DNA of 64,000 nucleotides, taken from Planococcus liqunii (GTDB lineage Bacteria; Bacillota; Bacilli; Bacillales_A; Planococcaceae). How positions within the stretch are numbered: position 1 is the stretch's first letter; each line of letters begins with the position of its first letter. The stretch is taken from contig NZ_CP129238.1 of the NCBI RefSeq assembly GCF_030413595.1, positions 1,054,001-1,118,000 on the forward strand. Reading direction: 5' to 3'. Of the stretch, positions 37,481 through 51,063 are shown piece by piece. Position numbers and translations under genes: made by a program. The notes below the pieces were generated by a model, which worked only from the letters and a program-made list of their open reading frames with translations, ran no database searches and was not told the DNA's origin.

Positions 37481-38368
37481 GTGGCTAATGTTGCAGCAAA
37501 TAAAGATGAAGTGAAAGTGGACAAAGTTGCCGGACCCTGGAAAGAAGCATGGCGCGGATTCCGAAAAAGCAAAGTAGCGGTTGTCGGAATGGGAATCGTC
37601 CTGTTCTTTATCCTACTGGCAATTTTCGGTCCTTTATTTACACCGCAAGGAATCAACGAACAAAATTTATCCCAGCGGCTTTTGCCTCCCTCTGGCGATC
37701 ATTGGATGGGGACGGATGATTTTGGCCGTGATATTTTATCAAGAATCGTCTACGGCGCACGAATTTCTCTGTGGGTCGGATTTTTAGCGGTAATCGGTTC
37801 TGTAGTAGTCGGCAGTATTTTAGGGATTTTAGCGGGTTATTACGGACGCTGGGTGGATACCATCATTTCCCGGATTTTCGATATCATGCTCGCTTTCCCA
37901 AGTATTTTGCTGGCGATTGCGGTTGTATCGGTTCTTGGGCCATCCCTGCGGAATGCCCTGATCGCCATTGCGATCATCAACGTACCGAACTTTGGGCGGC
38001 TGATCCGATCAAAAGTTTTGAGCATCAAAGAAGACGAGTACATCATGTCAGCCAAAGCGATCGGCATGAAAGACAACCGGATTTTATTTTCGCATATTTT
38101 GCCGAATTCCATGGCGCCGGTAATTGTTCAAGGGACTCTGGCAATTGCGACAGCCATTATCGAAGCGGCTGCTCTTGGGTTTCTGGGACTCGGTGCACAG
38201 GCGCCCTCTCCGGAATGGGGAAAAATGCTGGCGGATTCCCGCTCGTATTTAACGAATGCCCCGTGGACGATGATTTTCCCAGGGATTGCGATCATGCTGA
38301 CGGTGCTCGGATTTAATTTAATGGGCGACGGATTGCGGGATGCACTAGATCCGCGCATGAAATCGTAA
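37481..38368 (+). CDS. appC: Oligopeptide ABC transporter permease AppC
   Basis: A 295-residue second permease with an N-terminal cytosolic segment, then about six helices. Seen are PSGDHWMGTDDFGRDILSRIVYGAR, the hallmark of OppC/DppC proteins, and the EAA loop EDEYIMSAKAIGMKDNRILFSHILPNSMAPV. GTG start at 37481 behind GGGGGAGGAA. It completes a five-gene uptake operon. The stop is followed by a terminator shared with ygaE. Confidence 0.92.
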   Translation: MANVAANKDEVKVDKVAGPWKEAWRGFRKSKVAVVGMGIVLFFILLAIFGPLFTPQGINEQNLSQRLLPPSGDHWMGTDDFGRDILSRIVYGARISLWVGFLAVIGSVVVGSILGILAGYYGRWVDTIISRIFDIMLAFPSILLAIAVVSVLGPSLRNALIAIAIINVPNFGRLIRSKVLSIKEDEYIMSAKAIGMKDNRILFSHILPNSMAPVIVQGTLAIATAIIEAAALGFLGLGAQAPSPEWGKMLADSRSYLTNAPWTMIFPGIAIMLTVLGFNLMGDGLRDALDPRMKS

Positions 38369-38371
38369 GAC

Positions 38372-38407
38372 AAAAAACGTGCCAGGCATTTGCCAGGCAC
38401 GTTTTTT
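38372..38407. terminator. Bidirectional terminator between app operon and ygaE
   Basis: AAAAAACGTGCC and GGCACGTTTTTT enclose a smaller inner helix. The ygaE stop codon lies in the T-tract. Confidence 0.92.
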
Positions 38408-39491
38408 ATATAACATTTTCGATATCTGAACCGACTTCTTCGGAATGGTAATTGTAATAAGAGATGATGAGCAAATCCAGATGCTCAAGCTGTTCTTCAT
38501 AATCAAGGAGAGCAGATAATACATGCATTAAATGATAAATGGATAAATCGTCTCCTGCTTCTTCTTGGGCCAATGAGATTTCTTTTACAAAAATAGCCAA
38601 TACTTCATTGCGTTTCAAGATGGCGTGCTCAGCGGAAGTTTCACTATGCTCAGGGCGCAGCTTTCCGATATATTTCATGTAAAGTTGATCGTGATAACTG
38701 GTTAAACTTTCCAAATGGTCCTGCAGCATCATATGAAATTGCTCTGGCAGTTCCGACAGCTCGTTTTCAAAACGGTGGAGCCTCTTTAACAGATCCAGGC
38801 TTTTGCGGGTAGTGGCAATCATTTGCCGGTAAAGCACGAGTTTCCGTGCTTTGGCAAACTGCTGTTTTTTGGTGTAGCTTCGTTCATCTTTATAGAAGGA
38901 GTACCATTGGTCCACTTTTTCAAGTTTTTCAGTCAAGCGGTCAATGTCATTCTTGACAGAAGTATGGTCGGATACGTGCCGGATTGAAATGCGGATCCAG
39001 CGGATTGCTTCTTCCGATACTTCATGAATAGAAGTGAATAGCCGCGCTTCATACTTCGGCGGCAAAAAGATGATGTTTACAATGAAAGAAGACAGAATTC
39101 CAAGCACGATTGTGAGAAACCGCAAACCAGCAAACTCTAAAAATGCTTCTTGCTGGGATTCCATAATGACAATAATGGTTACGAGCGTCAACGGCACCGG
39201 ATTATTCAGCTTCAATTTCAGCATAATAATGATGGCTAAAACAGCGGCAAGGCCAACAGTCAGATAGTTAGTCCCCAAAGTCAGTACAAAAATAATCCCG
39301 ATTACGGCTCCGATAAGGTTTCCGTATATTTGATCCAAAACCGTCAAGTAAGAACGGTAAATAGAAGGTTGAATGGCAAAAATCGCTGCTATGCCTGCCA
39401 TGAAAGGGATGGGCAGCTCCAACAAATCAGCTAAAAACAAAGCCAGCGAAATAGCGATTCCGGTTTTAAAAATTCGTGCTCCTAATTGCAT
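38406..39491 (-). CDS. ygaE: Aromatic acid exporter family protein (YgaE)
   Basis: A 361-residue membrane protein of the FUSC/ArAE superfamily: six helices in residues 1-150 beginning ARIFKTGIAISLALFLADL, with AGIAAIFAIQPSIYRSY typical of the family, and a long helical cytoplasmic C-terminal domain rich in Lys and Glu. Relatives export aromatic carboxylates. Positional orthologue of B. subtilis ygaE, beside gsaB. AGGGAGGGGG lies slightly far (11 bases) from the ATG. The substrate is not known. Confidence 0.85.
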   Translation of the reverse strand: MQLGARIFKTGIAISLALFLADLLELPIPFMAGIAAIFAIQPSIYRSYLTVLDQIYGNLIGAVIGIIFVLTLGTNYLTVGLAAVLAIIIMLKLKLNNPVPLTLVTIIVIMESQQEAFLEFAGLRFLTIVLGILSSFIVNIIFLPPKYEARLFTSIHEVSEEAIRWIRISIRHVSDHTSVKNDIDRLTEKLEKVDQWYSFYKDERSYTKKQQFAKARKLVLYRQMIATTRKSLDLLKRLHRFENELSELPEQFHMMLQDHLESLTSYHDQLYMKYIGKLRPEHSETSAEHAILKRNEVLAIFVKEISLAQEEAGDDLSIYHLMHVLSALLDYEEQLEHLDLLIISYYNYHSEEVGSDIENVI

Positions 39492-39532
39492 GGACGCATA
39501 TCCCCCTCCCTTTCATTCCGCAGGTTGCATGG

Positions 39533-40819
39533 TTAAAGCTGTTTAAAGGCTTCACGCACTGCCTGAATTGATTTTTCTACGTCTTCTGCTGTATGTTCAG
39601 TCGTTAAAAACCAAGCTTCATATTTAGATGGCGCAAGGTTGATGCCTTGCTCGAGCATTAATTTGAAGAAGCGAGCGAATACTTCGCCGTCGCTTGCTTC
39701 TGCCTGTTCATAATTTTCTACTTTTTGGTCTGTAAAGTAAATCGTTAAGGCTCCTTTTAAACGGTTAATGGTAATGGTGACGCCAAAATCTTCAGCGGCA
39801 GCCAGGATTCCTTCTTCTAGTTGGCGGCCAAGTTCGTCCATTTTCTCGTAGACGCCTTCTTCGCGAAGAACTTCGAGGCAAGCGATTCCTGCTTGAATAG
39901 ACGCCGGATTGCCTGCCATAGTTCCAGCTTGGTAAGCAGGTCCAAGCGGCGCTACAGTTTCCATAATTTCTTTTTTGCCGCCGTATGCTCCTATAGGAAG
40001 GCCGCCGCCAATGATTTTTCCAAGTGCAGTCAGGTCTGGAGTCAGCCCCAGCAAATCCTGAGCGCCGCCGTAATGGAAGCGGAAAGCCGTGATTACTTCG
40101 TCGTAGACAATCAAAGCGCCTTTTTCTTTTGCGATGCGGTGTACGTCTTCAAGGAAGCCTTTATTCGGTTCCACAATTCCGAAGTTGCCGACAATTGGTT
40201 CGACCAAAATACAAGCAATTTCTTCGCCCCATTTGTCCATGGCTTCCGAAAAAGCAGCAGGGTCGTTAAATGGAATCGTAATGACTTCTTCTGCAATGGT
40301 TTTTGGCACTCCTGCAGAATCCGGTGTTCCAAGTGTTGCAGGGCCTGAACCGGCTGCAACGAGCACTAAATCGGAATGGCCGTGGTAGCAGCCGGCAAAC
40401 TTCATGATTTTGGTGCGTCCTGTATAAGCGCGGGAAACACGGATGGTCGTCATGACGGCTTCCGTTCCGCTGTTGACAAAACGGACTCTGTCCATTTTCG
40501 GCATGGCTTCTTTCAGCATTTTGGCAAAGGTAATTTCGTGGCGGGTCGGTGTTCCGTACAAAAGACCCGTTTCTGCTGCATGCGTGATCGCTTTTGTAAT
40601 ATGCGGATGGGCATGCCCGGTAATGATCGGACCGTATGCAGCCAAGTAGTCGATGTATTTATTGCCATCGACATCCCAGAAATAAGCGCCTTTGGCACGT
40701 TCCATTGCGACGGGTGAGCCGCCTCCCACTGCTTTATACGATCTTGATGGGCTGTTGACGCCGCCGACAATGTGCTGCAGCGCTTCTTCGTGTAGCTTCT
40801 CGGATGTTGAATGATTCAT
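39533..40819 (-). CDS. hemL: Glutamate-1-semialdehyde 2,1-aminomutase (HemL/GsaB)
   Basis: A 428-residue PLP enzyme making 5-aminolaevulinate for haem. The N-terminus [16 protein letters not shown], the [15 protein letters not shown] stretch and the PLP lysine in [17 protein letters not shown] identify it. It is the second, isolated copy type (gsaB in B. subtilis at the same locus); another copy may be in a hem operon elsewhere. AGGAGGCA precedes the ATG. It is divergent from bcp. Terminator not obvious: about 40 bases separate it from ygaE, with which it may share a transcript. Confidence 0.93.
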   Translation of the reverse strand: MNHSTSEKLHEEALQHIVGGVNSPSRSYKAVGGGSPVAMERAKGAYFWDVDGNKYIDYLAAYGPIITGHAHPHITKAITHAAETGLLYGTPTRHEITFAKMLKEAMPKMDRVRFVNSGTEAVMTTIRVSRAYTGRTKIMKFAGCYHGHSDLVLVAAGSGPATLGTPDSAGVPKTIAEEVITIPFNDPAAFSEAMDKWGEEIACILVEPIVGNFGIVEPNKGFLEDVHRIAKEKGALIVYDEVITAFRFHYGGAQDLLGLTPDLTALGKIIGGGLPIGAYGGKKEIMETVAPLGPAYQAGTMAGNPASIQAGIACLEVLREEGVYEKMDELGRQLEEGILAAAEDFGVTITINRLKGALTIYFTDQKVENYEQAEASDGEVFARFFKLMLEQGINLAPSKYEAWFLTTEHTAEDVEKSIQAVREAFKQL

Positions 40820-40939
40820 GTTTATTGCCTCCTAGAGTAATCTCTTACCTATTGTAGACAAAATACGGTCTGAACGCCAAAGAAATTGAAACTGCAGAGC
40901 AGGTTGGGTACGATAGGAGTAAGAAAAGGAGTGATGATG

Positions 40940-41416
40940 ATGACTTTATTAGAAGGATTGGAAGCGCCAAATTTTAAATTGAAAAACGAAGCAGGGGAAA
41001 CGGTGGCATTAGAAGATTTTGCCGGAAAAAAATACGTGGTGCTTTATTTTTATCCGAAAGATATGACGCCTGGCTGCACGACGCAAGCTTGTGATTTCCG
41101 GGACGCCCAGGAAGATTTTTCGGAATTGAATGCGGTTATTCTGGGAGTCAGCGCAGATTCCGAGAAGCAGCATGTCAAGTTCATTGAAAAGCACGGCTTG
41201 CCGTTTTCTTTGTTGGTGGATGAAGACCATCAAGTATCAGAAGCATATGGGGTGTGGGTACAGAAAAAGATGTACGGCAAAGAATTCATGGGCATTGAAC
41301 GTTCTACGTTTTTAATTGATCCAACCGGAACAATCGTCAAGGAATGGAGAAAAGTAAAAGTAGAGAACCATATCCAAGAAGTTCTTGAAACATTGAAATC
41401 GCTTACCAACCGTTAA
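40940..41416 (+). CDS. bcp: Thiol peroxidase of the Bcp/PrxQ type
   Basis: A 158-residue thioredoxin-fold peroxiredoxin reducing hydroperoxides. The peroxidatic Cys is in PKDMTPGCTTQACDFRD and a second Cys five residues on can resolve it, the intramolecular arrangement of PrxQ. Four start codons in a row (GTG, ATG, ATG, ATG) follow AAAAGGAG; the last, at 40940, aligns best with relatives, but 40934 or 40937 are possible. It is the B. subtilis ygaF position and lies near perR, which governs peroxide defence. Confidence 0.93.
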   Translation: MTLLEGLEAPNFKLKNEAGETVALEDFAGKKYVVLYFYPKDMTPGCTTQACDFRDAQEDFSELNAVILGVSADSEKQHVKFIEKHGLPFSLLVDEDHQVSEAYGVWVQKKMYGKEFMGIERSTFLIDPTGTIVKEWRKVKVENHIQEVLETLKSLTNR

Positions 41417-41428
41417 GAGGGGAGACAG

Positions 41429-42373
41429 ATGATGGAAGTTTTTTTCACGTTCATTCCAAAAGAGCATCAGCAGCAACAGCTGATTGCTGAATTTCCAGAT
41501 GTAGAGTTTTATTTCGAGTATAAAGGGAAATCACGCTTGCCTACGGCAGATATCGTGGTTACATTTGGCGAAGATCTTTCAGATGAAGATATTCAGCAAG
41601 CGGAAAAGTTGAAATGGATCATGGTAGCCAGTGCTGGGGTTGAAAAGATGCCGCATGCGGCAATTTTAGAAAAGGGCATTGTGGTCTCCAATGTACGAGG
41701 AATCCACAAGACGCCGATGACAGAATCGGTGCTCGCCCATTTGCTGGCGTTGAAACGGTCACTGCCTTTTATCTATGAACAGCAGCGCAAAGAGGAATGG
41801 AGCCGAAAATCAGGTTCTACCGAATTGTCTGGATCAACTGCATTGATCATGGGACCAGGGGCCATCGGAGTGGAAATCGGGCGTTTGCTGCAGGCGTTCG
41901 GTGTCCATACCATTGGCTGTAACCGTTCAGGCAAATCTGCAGATGCTATGGAAGAAATGGTGGCGCTTGGCCAATTGATCGACGTATTGCCGAAAGTCGA
42001 TAGTGTCATTTCGGTTTTGCCAAGCACCAAAGAAACAAAGCACATGCTAAAAGCCGAACACTTCCGGGCTATGAAAAACGAAGCCATCTTTATGAATTTT
42101 GGCCGCGGAGACCTGGTTGAAGAGAAAGTGTTAATCGAAGCGCTGGAAAAAGAAGAAATTGCTTATGCCGTACTGGATGTGTTTGAGCAAGAGCCGCTGC
42201 CGAAAGCCCACCCTTTTTGGTCGATGCCAAATGTAGTGGTGTCGCCCCATGTTTCCAGCCATTCTGAAAAATATGTCGAACGGGCGCTGGAAGTGTTTGT
42301 GGCAAATCTGAAAAAGTGGATCGCGGAAGATCCGCATCCGAGCAATCTCGTCAATATGGAGCGGGGGTATTAA
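41429..42373 (+). CDS. D-isomer-specific 2-hydroxyacid dehydrogenase
   Basis: A 314-residue NAD(P)-dependent dehydrogenase. The Rossmann motif is MGPGAIGVEIGRLL near residue 140; catalytic Arg in FGRGDLV, Glu in EQEPLP and His in SPHVSSHSEKY are in order. It could act on glyoxylate, hydroxypyruvate or a phosphoglycerate analogue; sequence alone does not say. Starts 12 bases after bcp, with GGGGAGACAG, and has no counterpart at this locus in B. subtilis, so it is an insertion into the conserved block. Confidence 0.88.
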   Translation: MMEVFFTFIPKEHQQQQLIAEFPDVEFYFEYKGKSRLPTADIVVTFGEDLSDEDIQQAEKLKWIMVASAGVEKMPHAAILEKGIVVSNVRGIHKTPMTESVLAHLLALKRSLPFIYEQQRKEEWSRKSGSTELSGSTALIMGPGAIGVEIGRLLQAFGVHTIGCNRSGKSADAMEEMVALGQLIDVLPKVDSVISVLPSTKETKHMLKAEHFRAMKNEAIFMNFGRGDLVEEKVLIEALEKEEIAYAVLDVFEQEPLPKAHPFWSMPNVVVSPHVSSHSEKYVERALEVFVANLKKWIAEDPHPSNLVNMERGY

Positions 42374-42375
42374 AG

Positions 42376-42927
42376 ATGAAGATTTATACAAAAACCGGCG
42401 ATAAAGGAACAACTTCACTCGTCTATGGCACACGTGTCGCAAAAAATGATCCATTAGTGGAAGCTTACGGCACTTGTGATGAAGCGAATTCCATGATTGG
42501 GGTGGCAGCAGGCCATTTGTTTAATGAATTCTTCGAGGAAAAAGAAGAAGTGGAAGCAGTTTTGCATGAAATCCAAACCACACTTTTCCATGTCGGGGCA
42601 GAATTGGCCACGCCAAAAGGCAAAGAAGTGAAATGGAAGCTGACAGCAGAAGACATTACCAAGCTGGAGCAATGGATCGACCGCTTTGATGCAGAAGTGC
42701 CGGCATTGAAAAACTTTATCCTGCCGGGCGGGCATCCCGCTGGAGGGGCTCTCCATATGGCGCGTACTATTGTCCGAAGAGCGGAACGCGCCGCTATATC
42801 CATCGGGGAAGAAGTTCCGCCCAATGTATTGGCATATTTAAACCGGTTGTCGGATTTTCTTTTTGTCGCTGCGCGACTTGTCAATCTGCGCCTCGGCCGA
42901 GTTGAAAAGGATTTGCATCAAAAATAA
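42376..42927 (+). CDS. yvqK: Cob(I)alamin adenosyltransferase, PduO type
   Basis: A 183-residue trimeric enzyme that adenosylates cob(I)alamin with ATP. The PduO signature is KIYTKTGDKGTTSLVYG at the N-terminus (ATP loop), and the conserved active-site helices LPGG and RRAERAA follow. The ATG is two bases after the dehydrogenase stop, with GGGGGT upstream, so the three genes bcp, dehydrogenase and this one are probably one operon. B12 metabolism implies adenosylcobalamin-dependent enzymes elsewhere. Confidence 0.94.
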   Translation: MKIYTKTGDKGTTSLVYGTRVAKNDPLVEAYGTCDEANSMIGVAAGHLFNEFFEEKEEVEAVLHEIQTTLFHVGAELATPKGKEVKWKLTAEDITKLEQWIDRFDAEVPALKNFILPGGHPAGGALHMARTIVRRAERAAISIGEEVPPNVLAYLNRLSDFLFVAARLVNLRLGRVEKDLHQK

Positions 42928-42967
42928 TTGGAAAAGCACTTGGCAGAACGGACAATATAGTGATTTC

Positions 42968-42997
42968 TTGACATCGCTCCTCATTTTTGGGTACACT
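42968..42997 (+). promoter_or_regulatory. perR promoter
   Basis: A perfect TTGACA at 42968-42973, an 18-base spacer and TACACT at 42992-42997. Confidence 0.7.
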
Positions 42998-42999
42998 AT

Positions 43000-43014
43000 T
43001 TATAACGATTACAA
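43000..43014 (+). promoter_or_regulatory. PerR box (autoregulatory operator)
   Basis: TTATAACGATTACAA matches the PerR/Fur-type consensus TTATAATNATTATAA at all but two positions. It begins three bases after the -10, so bound PerR would block perR transcription; autoregulation is established for B. subtilis PerR. Confidence 0.8.
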
Positions 43015-43047
43015 TGTAAGAATATTGATGAAGTGAGGTGCACAGCG

Positions 43048-43491
43048 ATGTCTGAAGTACAGTTAAAAGACGCGCTTGATGCTTTGAAGTCTACAGGTGT
43101 TCGAATTACTCCACAGCGCCATGCGATTCTGGAGTATATGATCCATTCAACGATGCACCCGACAGCGGATGACATTTATCGCGCGCTTGAGAAAACTTTT
43201 CCAAATATGAGCGTTGCAACGGTTTATAACAATTTGCGTGTGTTCAGAAAAGCAGGGCTTGTAAAAGAATTGACTTACGGGGATTCTTCCAGCCGTTTTG
43301 ATTTTGTGACACACGACCACTACCATATAATTTGCAATGATTGCGGCAAAATCGTCGACTTCCATTATCCGGGACTGGATGAAGTGGAACATCTCGCCTC
43401 GCATGTTACCGGATTCCAAGTGGATTACCATCGGCTTGAAATCTATGGAACGTGCCAGGACTGTCTAGGGAAAACGGCAAAAGCCCAATAA
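43048..43491 (+). CDS. perR: Peroxide-sensing repressor PerR
   Basis: A 147-residue Fur-family repressor that senses H2O2 by Fe-catalysed histidine oxidation. The regulatory metal site is complete with His37, Asp85, His91, His93 and Asp104, numbered exactly as in B. subtilis. The structural zinc site has Cys96 and Cys99 plus the CQDC pair near residue 136. The winged helix is at residues 20-80. ATG behind GAGGTG. Asp104 (not Glu) is the residue that favours PerR over Fur behaviour. It has its own operator upstream. Confidence 0.96.
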   Translation: MSEVQLKDALDALKSTGVRITPQRHAILEYMIHSTMHPTADDIYRALEKTFPNMSVATVYNNLRVFRKAGLVKELTYGDSSSRFDFVTHDHYHIICNDCGKIVDFHYPGLDEVEHLASHVTGFQVDYHRLEIYGTCQDCLGKTAKAQ

Positions 43492-43524
43492 AAAACGAGC
43501 AGGCTTTAGTGCTCGTTTTTTCTT
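43492..43524 (+). terminator. Terminator of perR
   Basis: AAAAAACGAGCA, loop, TGCTCGTTTTTT. Confidence 0.92.
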
Positions 43525-43544
43525 TTGCCCTTTTTGCAGCAAAT

Positions 43545-43587
43545 AAAAAAGGTCCGCGTGAACTTCGAGTTCACGCGGACCTTATAT
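43545..43587 (-). terminator. Very stable hairpin terminator of ygzB
   Basis: A perfect 16-base-pair stem (43549-43564 with 43568-43583) closed by a three-base loop, followed on the minus strand by TTTTTTATT. It lies back to back with the perR terminator. Confidence 0.88.
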
Positions 43588-43941
43588 TTATATCTTCGAA
43601 TTTTTCTTGTTGTAATCCTGGTTGAACTCTTTTCCTTCAAGAGCAGGATCCATTGTAAGCGGTTCGTTGCAATGCATGCAAATATCCACGCGTCCAAGCA
43701 TCTTTGTATGTTTTCCGCAGTTCGGGCATTCTACCGGAACGGTCTTCATCGATAAGAGTCCGATCCAGGCATAGACGCCTGTGCTGCCAATAATGGCAAC
43801 TACACCGAGCAACATGAAAATCACCATGACCAACGGGTGTTCTCTGAAATAAATGCCGACGTACATAATAACAATGCCGATGAAAATCAGCGCTAAGGCA
43901 AAAGTCCGGATACGATTGATTTTATTTTTATAAGGTTTCAT
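43588..43941 (-). CDS. ygzB: UPF0295 protein YgzB
   Basis: A 117-residue membrane protein with two transmembrane helices (residues 12-35 and 40-62) and a C-terminal zinc-ribbon-like tail with paired cysteines, CPNC and CMHC. The UPF0295 family is found only in Bacillales and always beside perR. Function unknown; the zinc ribbon at a membrane protein's end could sense metal or redox state, which would fit its neighbour. Start ATG follows GGAGGAAAG. Confidence 0.92.
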   Translation of the reverse strand: MKPYKNKINRIRTFALALIFIGIVIMYVGIYFREHPLVMVIFMLLGVVAIIGSTGVYAWIGLLSMKTVPVECPNCGKHTKMLGRVDICMHCNEPLTMDPALEGKEFNQDYNKKNSKI

Positions 43942-44163
43942 TTAAATTCTTTCCTCCTTGCATCCATCATACTATATCATAAACAGTGCGAAAAAGTGAT
44001 AAAGATTAAAGCGTGCAGGAATCATGGAGAAATATGTCGAAATAAAGAAAAGCGGCAACAGATGCATACATACGCAGGAAGTGGTTGAGTAATTTCGCCT
44101 TACGGCTTTTAAAAACAGGAACGAAGTGAATAAGTATAGATAGTATTGCAAGGAGTGAAATTG

Positions 44164-45030
44164 ATGGAACAAATTCTAAGACCCATTTACCAGGAACGCG
44201 CCAGCCAGGAAAGCACCCTTGGAGTGATTCTGGTTGAGAAGCGTGAAAAGGTGAGCCCAATCACCGATACATTCGACTCGATTCTGCTGATCATCACTAA
44301 GGAAAATGAAACACCCGTATTTACCAAGCATTATACGTACCTGGATAAAAAAGCGGCTATGCATATCGTTACTGAAAAACAGCTGCATAAATGGCTGCTG
44401 CTTGGAACCAACCGAAAGATTGTGGACTGGTTGTTCCACGGGCGCATCATATACGACCGCAACGAATTTATGGAGAAACTCAAAACCGAATTGAAAGACT
44501 ATCCGTTCTATGGACGCAAAATCAAAATGGGAATGGAATTTGCAAAGCTGATTCGCCGCTACTTGGAAGGCAAAGTCTTCTTTGAAGAGAAAAACTATCT
44601 GGATGCTTATCACCATATCGTAGAGTCGCTTCATCATTTGGCGAGGCTTGCTGTTCTGGAAAACGGGCTGCCGCCTGAAGTAACCGTATGGTCGCAAGTG
44701 AAACAAATGGAACCGGCTATATACAAACTCTACGAAGAACTGGTCATGAGCGATGAAGCGTTGGAAAAACGGTTAGAGCTTTTATTTTTAGCGAGTGAAT
44801 TTTTCATCCACTCCCGCACAAAAGATGGGGCTCAGCATATTCGGGAAGTAATGGAACAAAAAGAGAAATGGACCATCCAGGAATTGCATGAACAGGAAGA
44901 GTTGAGAAACTACTCATCGAATTTGGAAGTCTTTATAGAGTTTTTGGTTGAAAAAGATTTGCTTTCCACTGAAAGTATAAAGACAAAAAGTGAAGGAATC
45001 TTCCATCGATACTATTATGTGAAAAACTAA
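44164..45030 (+). CDS. ygxA: Nucleotidyltransferase-like protein YgxA
   Basis: A 288-residue protein at the position of B. subtilis ygxA, immediately upstream of the rrn operon. The N-terminal 110 residues resemble a nucleotidyltransferase fold (DSILLIITKENE and WLFHGRIIYDR) and the C-terminal half is helical (HEPN-like: EEKNYLDAYHHIVESLHHLARLAV). Catalytic Asp pairs of active nucleotidyltransferases are not obvious, so it may be inactive or regulatory. AAGGAGTGA precedes the ATG. Function unknown. Confidence 0.88.
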   Translation: MEQILRPIYQERASQESTLGVILVEKREKVSPITDTFDSILLIITKENETPVFTKHYTYLDKKAAMHIVTEKQLHKWLLLGTNRKIVDWLFHGRIIYDRNEFMEKLKTELKDYPFYGRKIKMGMEFAKLIRRYLEGKVFFEEKNYLDAYHHIVESLHHLARLAVLENGLPPEVTVWSQVKQMEPAIYKLYEELVMSDEALEKRLELLFLASEFFIHSRTKDGAQHIREVMEQKEKWTIQELHEQEELRNYSSNLEVFIEFLVEKDLLSTESIKTKSEGIFHRYYYVKN

Positions 45031-45043
45031 AAAGAGAATAACT

Positions 45044-45090
45044 TATAAAAAAGAATTGATTCTTTTACAAGGGAATCAATTCTTTTTTAG
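45044..45090 (+). terminator. Terminator of ygxA
   Basis: AAAAAAGAATTGATTC, ten-base loop, GAATCAATTCTTTTTT. Confidence 0.93.
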
Positions 45091-45303
45091 TTAGGAAAAG
45101 GGCGAGGGAGGAATTATATTGAGACTAACTAGTCGAAATCTTGAAAGGTAAAGAAGCAGGAAGTGGAGGATTAAAGCGAAAATCAAGGGAGGCAAGGGCA
45201 TAGAAGGAGTACGGCTTTGGACAAAGAGCTGCCGGTATTCCATATGAACAAACTTGCTAATAGATGAAGAAGAAAACTTTTTGAAGTTTTTTCAGTTTTA
45301 GCG
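45091..45303. other. Non-coding stretch upstream of rrn
   Basis: About 210 bases between the ygxA terminator and the first rRNA promoter. No gene, RNA or repeat could be recognised; AT-rich runs (GAAAACTTTTTGAAGTTTTTTCAG) near its end lie where an UP-element would be expected. Confidence 0.4.
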
Positions 45304-45333
45304 TTGACAGGAAAGTGGAATCCGTATTATGAT
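45304..45333 (+). promoter_or_regulatory. rrn promoter P1
   Basis: TTGACA at 45304-45309, an 18-base spacer and TATGAT at 45328-45333; the upstream run of T and A tracts suits an UP element. Confidence 0.75.
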
Positions 45334-45392
45334 AATACACGTCGCAAAGAGAGATTAAGTTTTTTCAGGATAATAAAACATTTCGAAAAAGC

Positions 45393-45421
45393 TTGACGCC
45401 AAACGACAACGATGTTAAATT
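45393..45421 (+). promoter_or_regulatory. rrn promoter P2
   Basis: TTGACG at 45393-45398, a 17-base spacer and TAAATT at 45416-45421. Tandem P1-P2 promoters are typical of Bacillus rrn operons. Confidence 0.65.
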
Positions 45422-45450
45422 AAAGAAGTCGCTTTTACAGGACGAAAACA

Positions 45451-45487
45451 TGAACCTTGAAAACTGAACAGCAAAACGTCAACGAAA
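45451..45487 (+). other. 16S rRNA processing stem, 5' arm
   Basis: This stretch is almost perfectly complementary over about 37 bases to 47253-47290 downstream of 16S. The two arms would pair in the primary transcript to form the RNase III processing stem. Confidence 0.8.
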
Positions 45488-45670
45488 GACGTCACGAGCG
45501 CCTTGGCGCGAGAACGGCTTTTGCGAAGGTTGCCTCAGGCAATCGGCGCAAGGGTGCGTGAGCAACACGGTGTTCGTGGCTTAACATACTGATCAGGCAT
45601 TGCCAGATCAAGCGACTCGTGCGTTCTTCGGAACGGCGAGACGCCAGCAGAATTTGAGCAATCGGTTCTC

Positions 45671-47231
<1,561 letters not shown>

Positions 47232-47252
47232 ATTCGGAACGAAACCTGCGGG

Positions 47253-47290
47253 TTTCGGTTGACGTTTTGCGTTCAGTTTTGAAGGTTCAG
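47253..47290 (+). other. 16S rRNA processing stem, 3' arm
   Basis: Complement of 45451-45487 with only two or three imperfections. It lies 30 bases after mature 16S. Confidence 0.8.
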
Positions 47291-47323
47291 TAGAACTTTC
47301 CTGATCATTTTGAATACCCAAGA

Positions 47324-47400
<77 letters not shown>

Positions 47401-47409
47401 TAACTTCTT

Positions 47410-47485
47410 GGGGCCTTAGCTCAGCTGGGAGAGCGCCTGCCTTGCACGCAGGAGGTCAGCGGTTCGATCCCGCTAGGCTCCACCA
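47410..47485 (+). tRNA. tRNA-Ala (TGC)
   Basis: 76 bases with encoded CCA, anticodon loop CTTGCAC. It follows tRNA-Ile in the spacer, the usual order in bacterial operons. Confidence 0.97.
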
Positions 47486-47520
47486 ATCGTTTTCTTTTTT
47501 TTTGCGCGAAAACGAGCTTG

Positions 47521-47557
47521 TTCTTTGAAAACTGGATATGACGACATTGAAACAACG
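47521..47557 (+). other. 23S rRNA processing stem, 5' arm
   Basis: Complementary to 50547-50576 after 23S (for example GAAAACTGGATATG with CATATCCAGTTTT). Forms the precursor processing helix. Confidence 0.75.
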
Positions 47558-47607
47558 AAAACAAGCAACACGAGTGATGAGACCGATTTATCGGTCGACT
47601 TTCTAAT

Positions 47608-50542
<2,935 letters not shown>

Positions 50543-50546
50543 CACC

Positions 50547-50576
50547 GTTGTTCAATGTCGCATATCCAGTTTTGAA
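50547..50576 (+). other. 23S rRNA processing stem, 3' arm
   Basis: Pairs with 47521-47557. Confidence 0.72.
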
Positions 50577-50662
50577 GGCACAAGCCGCAGGTTTTTTGAA
50601 AATAAAGCTTGCAATACCTTGTAGACTTGGTATAATAATACTTGTCTTTCAAAATAAATTGG

Positions 50663-50778
<116 letters not shown>

Positions 50779-50791
50779 TGATCCATATTAT

Positions 50792-50866
50792 TCCGAAGTA
50801 GCTCAGTGGTAGAGCACCGCACTGTTAATGCGATGGTCGTAGGTTCGAGTCCTACCTTCGGAGCCA
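50792..50866 (+). tRNA. tRNA-Asn (GTT)
   Basis: 75 bases with encoded CCA; anticodon loop CTGTTAA. First of 16 tRNA genes after 5S. Confidence 0.96.
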
Positions 50867-50872
50867 ACTTTT

Positions 50873-50962
50873 GGAGAGCTGTCCGAGTGGCCGAAGGAGC
50901 ATGATTGGAAATCATGTAGGCGGGCAACCGTCTCAAGGGTTCGAATCCCTTGCTCTCCGCCA
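50873..50962 (+). tRNA. tRNA-Ser (GGA)
   Basis: 90 bases with the long variable arm of serine tRNAs and encoded CCA; anticodon loop TTGGAAA. Confidence 0.96.
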
Positions 50963-50988
50963 GTAGATATTCTTCAATACCAATTAAT

Positions 50989-51063
50989 GGCCCCTTGGTC
51001 AAGCGGTTAAGACACCGCCCTTTCACGGCGGTAACACGGGTTCGAATCCCGTAGGGGTCACCA
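50989..51063 (+). tRNA. tRNA-Glu (TTC)
   Basis: 75 bases with encoded CCA; anticodon loop CTTTCAC. Confidence 0.96.
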
